Assembly (NCBI RefSeq): GCF_005601135.1
Contig: NZ_CP039381.1
Coordinates: 2,291,941 to 2,355,940 of the forward strand
DNA from: Ruminococcus bovis
GTDB lineage: Bacteria > Bacillota > Clostridia > Oscillospirales > Acutalibacteraceae
Reading direction: 5' to 3'
Length of the DNA: 64,000 nt
A program made the translations under genes and the position numbers. The notes under the pieces are model-generated. The model was not told the DNA's origin, did not search any database, and saw only the letters and a list, made by a program, of their open reading frames with translations. Shown piece by piece: positions 63,914 to 64,000 of the stretch. Position 1 is the first letter of the stretch. Each line of letters starts with the position of its first letter.

Positions 63914-64000
63914 ATGAAAAAAGTTATTTCTTTTATAATAGCTATTGTGGCTATATTAGGAGTATATAATACTATAAATCCATCAAATGCTATTGCAACA
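63914..64000 (+). CDS. Start of a secreted or membrane protein, cut by window end
   Basis: ATG 63914 follows AAGGTGAGG. The 29 visible codons read a basic start KK, a hydrophobic stretch (VISFIIAIVAILGVY) and a polar NTINPSNAIAT. This is a likely Sec signal peptide with a possible cleavage after A-I-A. The family cannot be told from this part. Confidence 0.7.
   Translation, partial: MKKVISFIIAIVAILGVYNTINPSNAIAT

Overview
The window is AT-rich DNA from a low-GC Gram-positive bacterium of the class Clostridia. The strongest family-level resemblance is to gut Ruminococcaceae/Oscillospiraceae. The reasons are the ylm/div division cluster (sepF-ylmH-divIVA), yunB, ylbF, tandem signal peptidases, a YggS-SepF-YlmH-DivIVA-IleS run, Firmicute-type promoters (TTGACA-17-TATAAT) and strong AGGAGG ribosome binding sites. 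I do not name a species. Nearly all genes lie on the minus strand.

Region 1 (1-11.6 kb, accessory). This is a secreted WapA/Rhs-type polymorphic toxin locus, read right to left from a promoter at 11536-11564. The main rhs gene is cut in two by an IS66-family element (7840-10317) with matching 13-bp inverted ends and an exact 8-bp target duplication. Removing the element and one copy of the duplication restores one open frame of about 2044 codons. The order is signal peptide, DNRLRE wall domain, beta-rich domains, YD repeats, Rhs core and a C-terminal AHH/HNH-type nuclease tip. The locus continues with an acidic candidate immunity gene, then an orphan cassette (a near-identical piece of Rhs core joined to a toxin-44-like tip) with its own small membrane-anchored candidate immunity gene. 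A third core copy runs off the left edge. The IS66 transposase genes themselves carry several single-base frameshifts.

Region 2 (11.6-15.5 kb). This holds tRNA-Ser(GGA), two tandem signal peptidase I genes, rplS with a structured leader and its own promoter, and rluD-lspA.

Region 3 (15.5-31.7 kb). A long minus-strand run goes from yunB to ileS: yunB-miaB-ylbF-mutS-mutL-miaA-hlyD-like-yggS-sepF-ylmH-divIVA-ileS. It covers mismatch repair, tRNA modification and division-site placement. Upstream of it is efp with a CD1247-like gene.

Region 4 (31.7-52.4 kb). This holds a Xaa-Pro peptidase, aroQ and rpsU (own promoter), followed by a tightly packed housekeeping run with many 1-8 bp overlaps: dprA-topA-trmFO-plsX-rnc-radical SAM-smc-ftsY-rdgB-yhbY-nadD-yqeK-rsfS-leuS. 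The run is preceded by rlmB-like methyltransferase, rplT, rpmI and infC. infC starts at an ATC codon behind a leader with an intrinsic terminator.

Region 5 (52.4-64 kb). A CPBP protease and tadA lie on the plus strand. They are followed by a MmcQ/YjbR protein, a PLP methionine-gamma-lyase-like enzyme, a GNAT protein, murD, a small Xre regulator, rnpB (RNase P RNA), malic enzyme (plus), cca and a P-type ATPase. The Xre gene has six 13-bp tandem repeats in its leader. The window ends in the signal peptide of a new plus-strand gene.

The most unusual items are the IS66-disarmed Rhs weapon with stored tip/immunity cassettes, the 13-bp repeat array before the Xre gene, and two candidate non-canonical start codons (infC ATC, radical SAM ATT).
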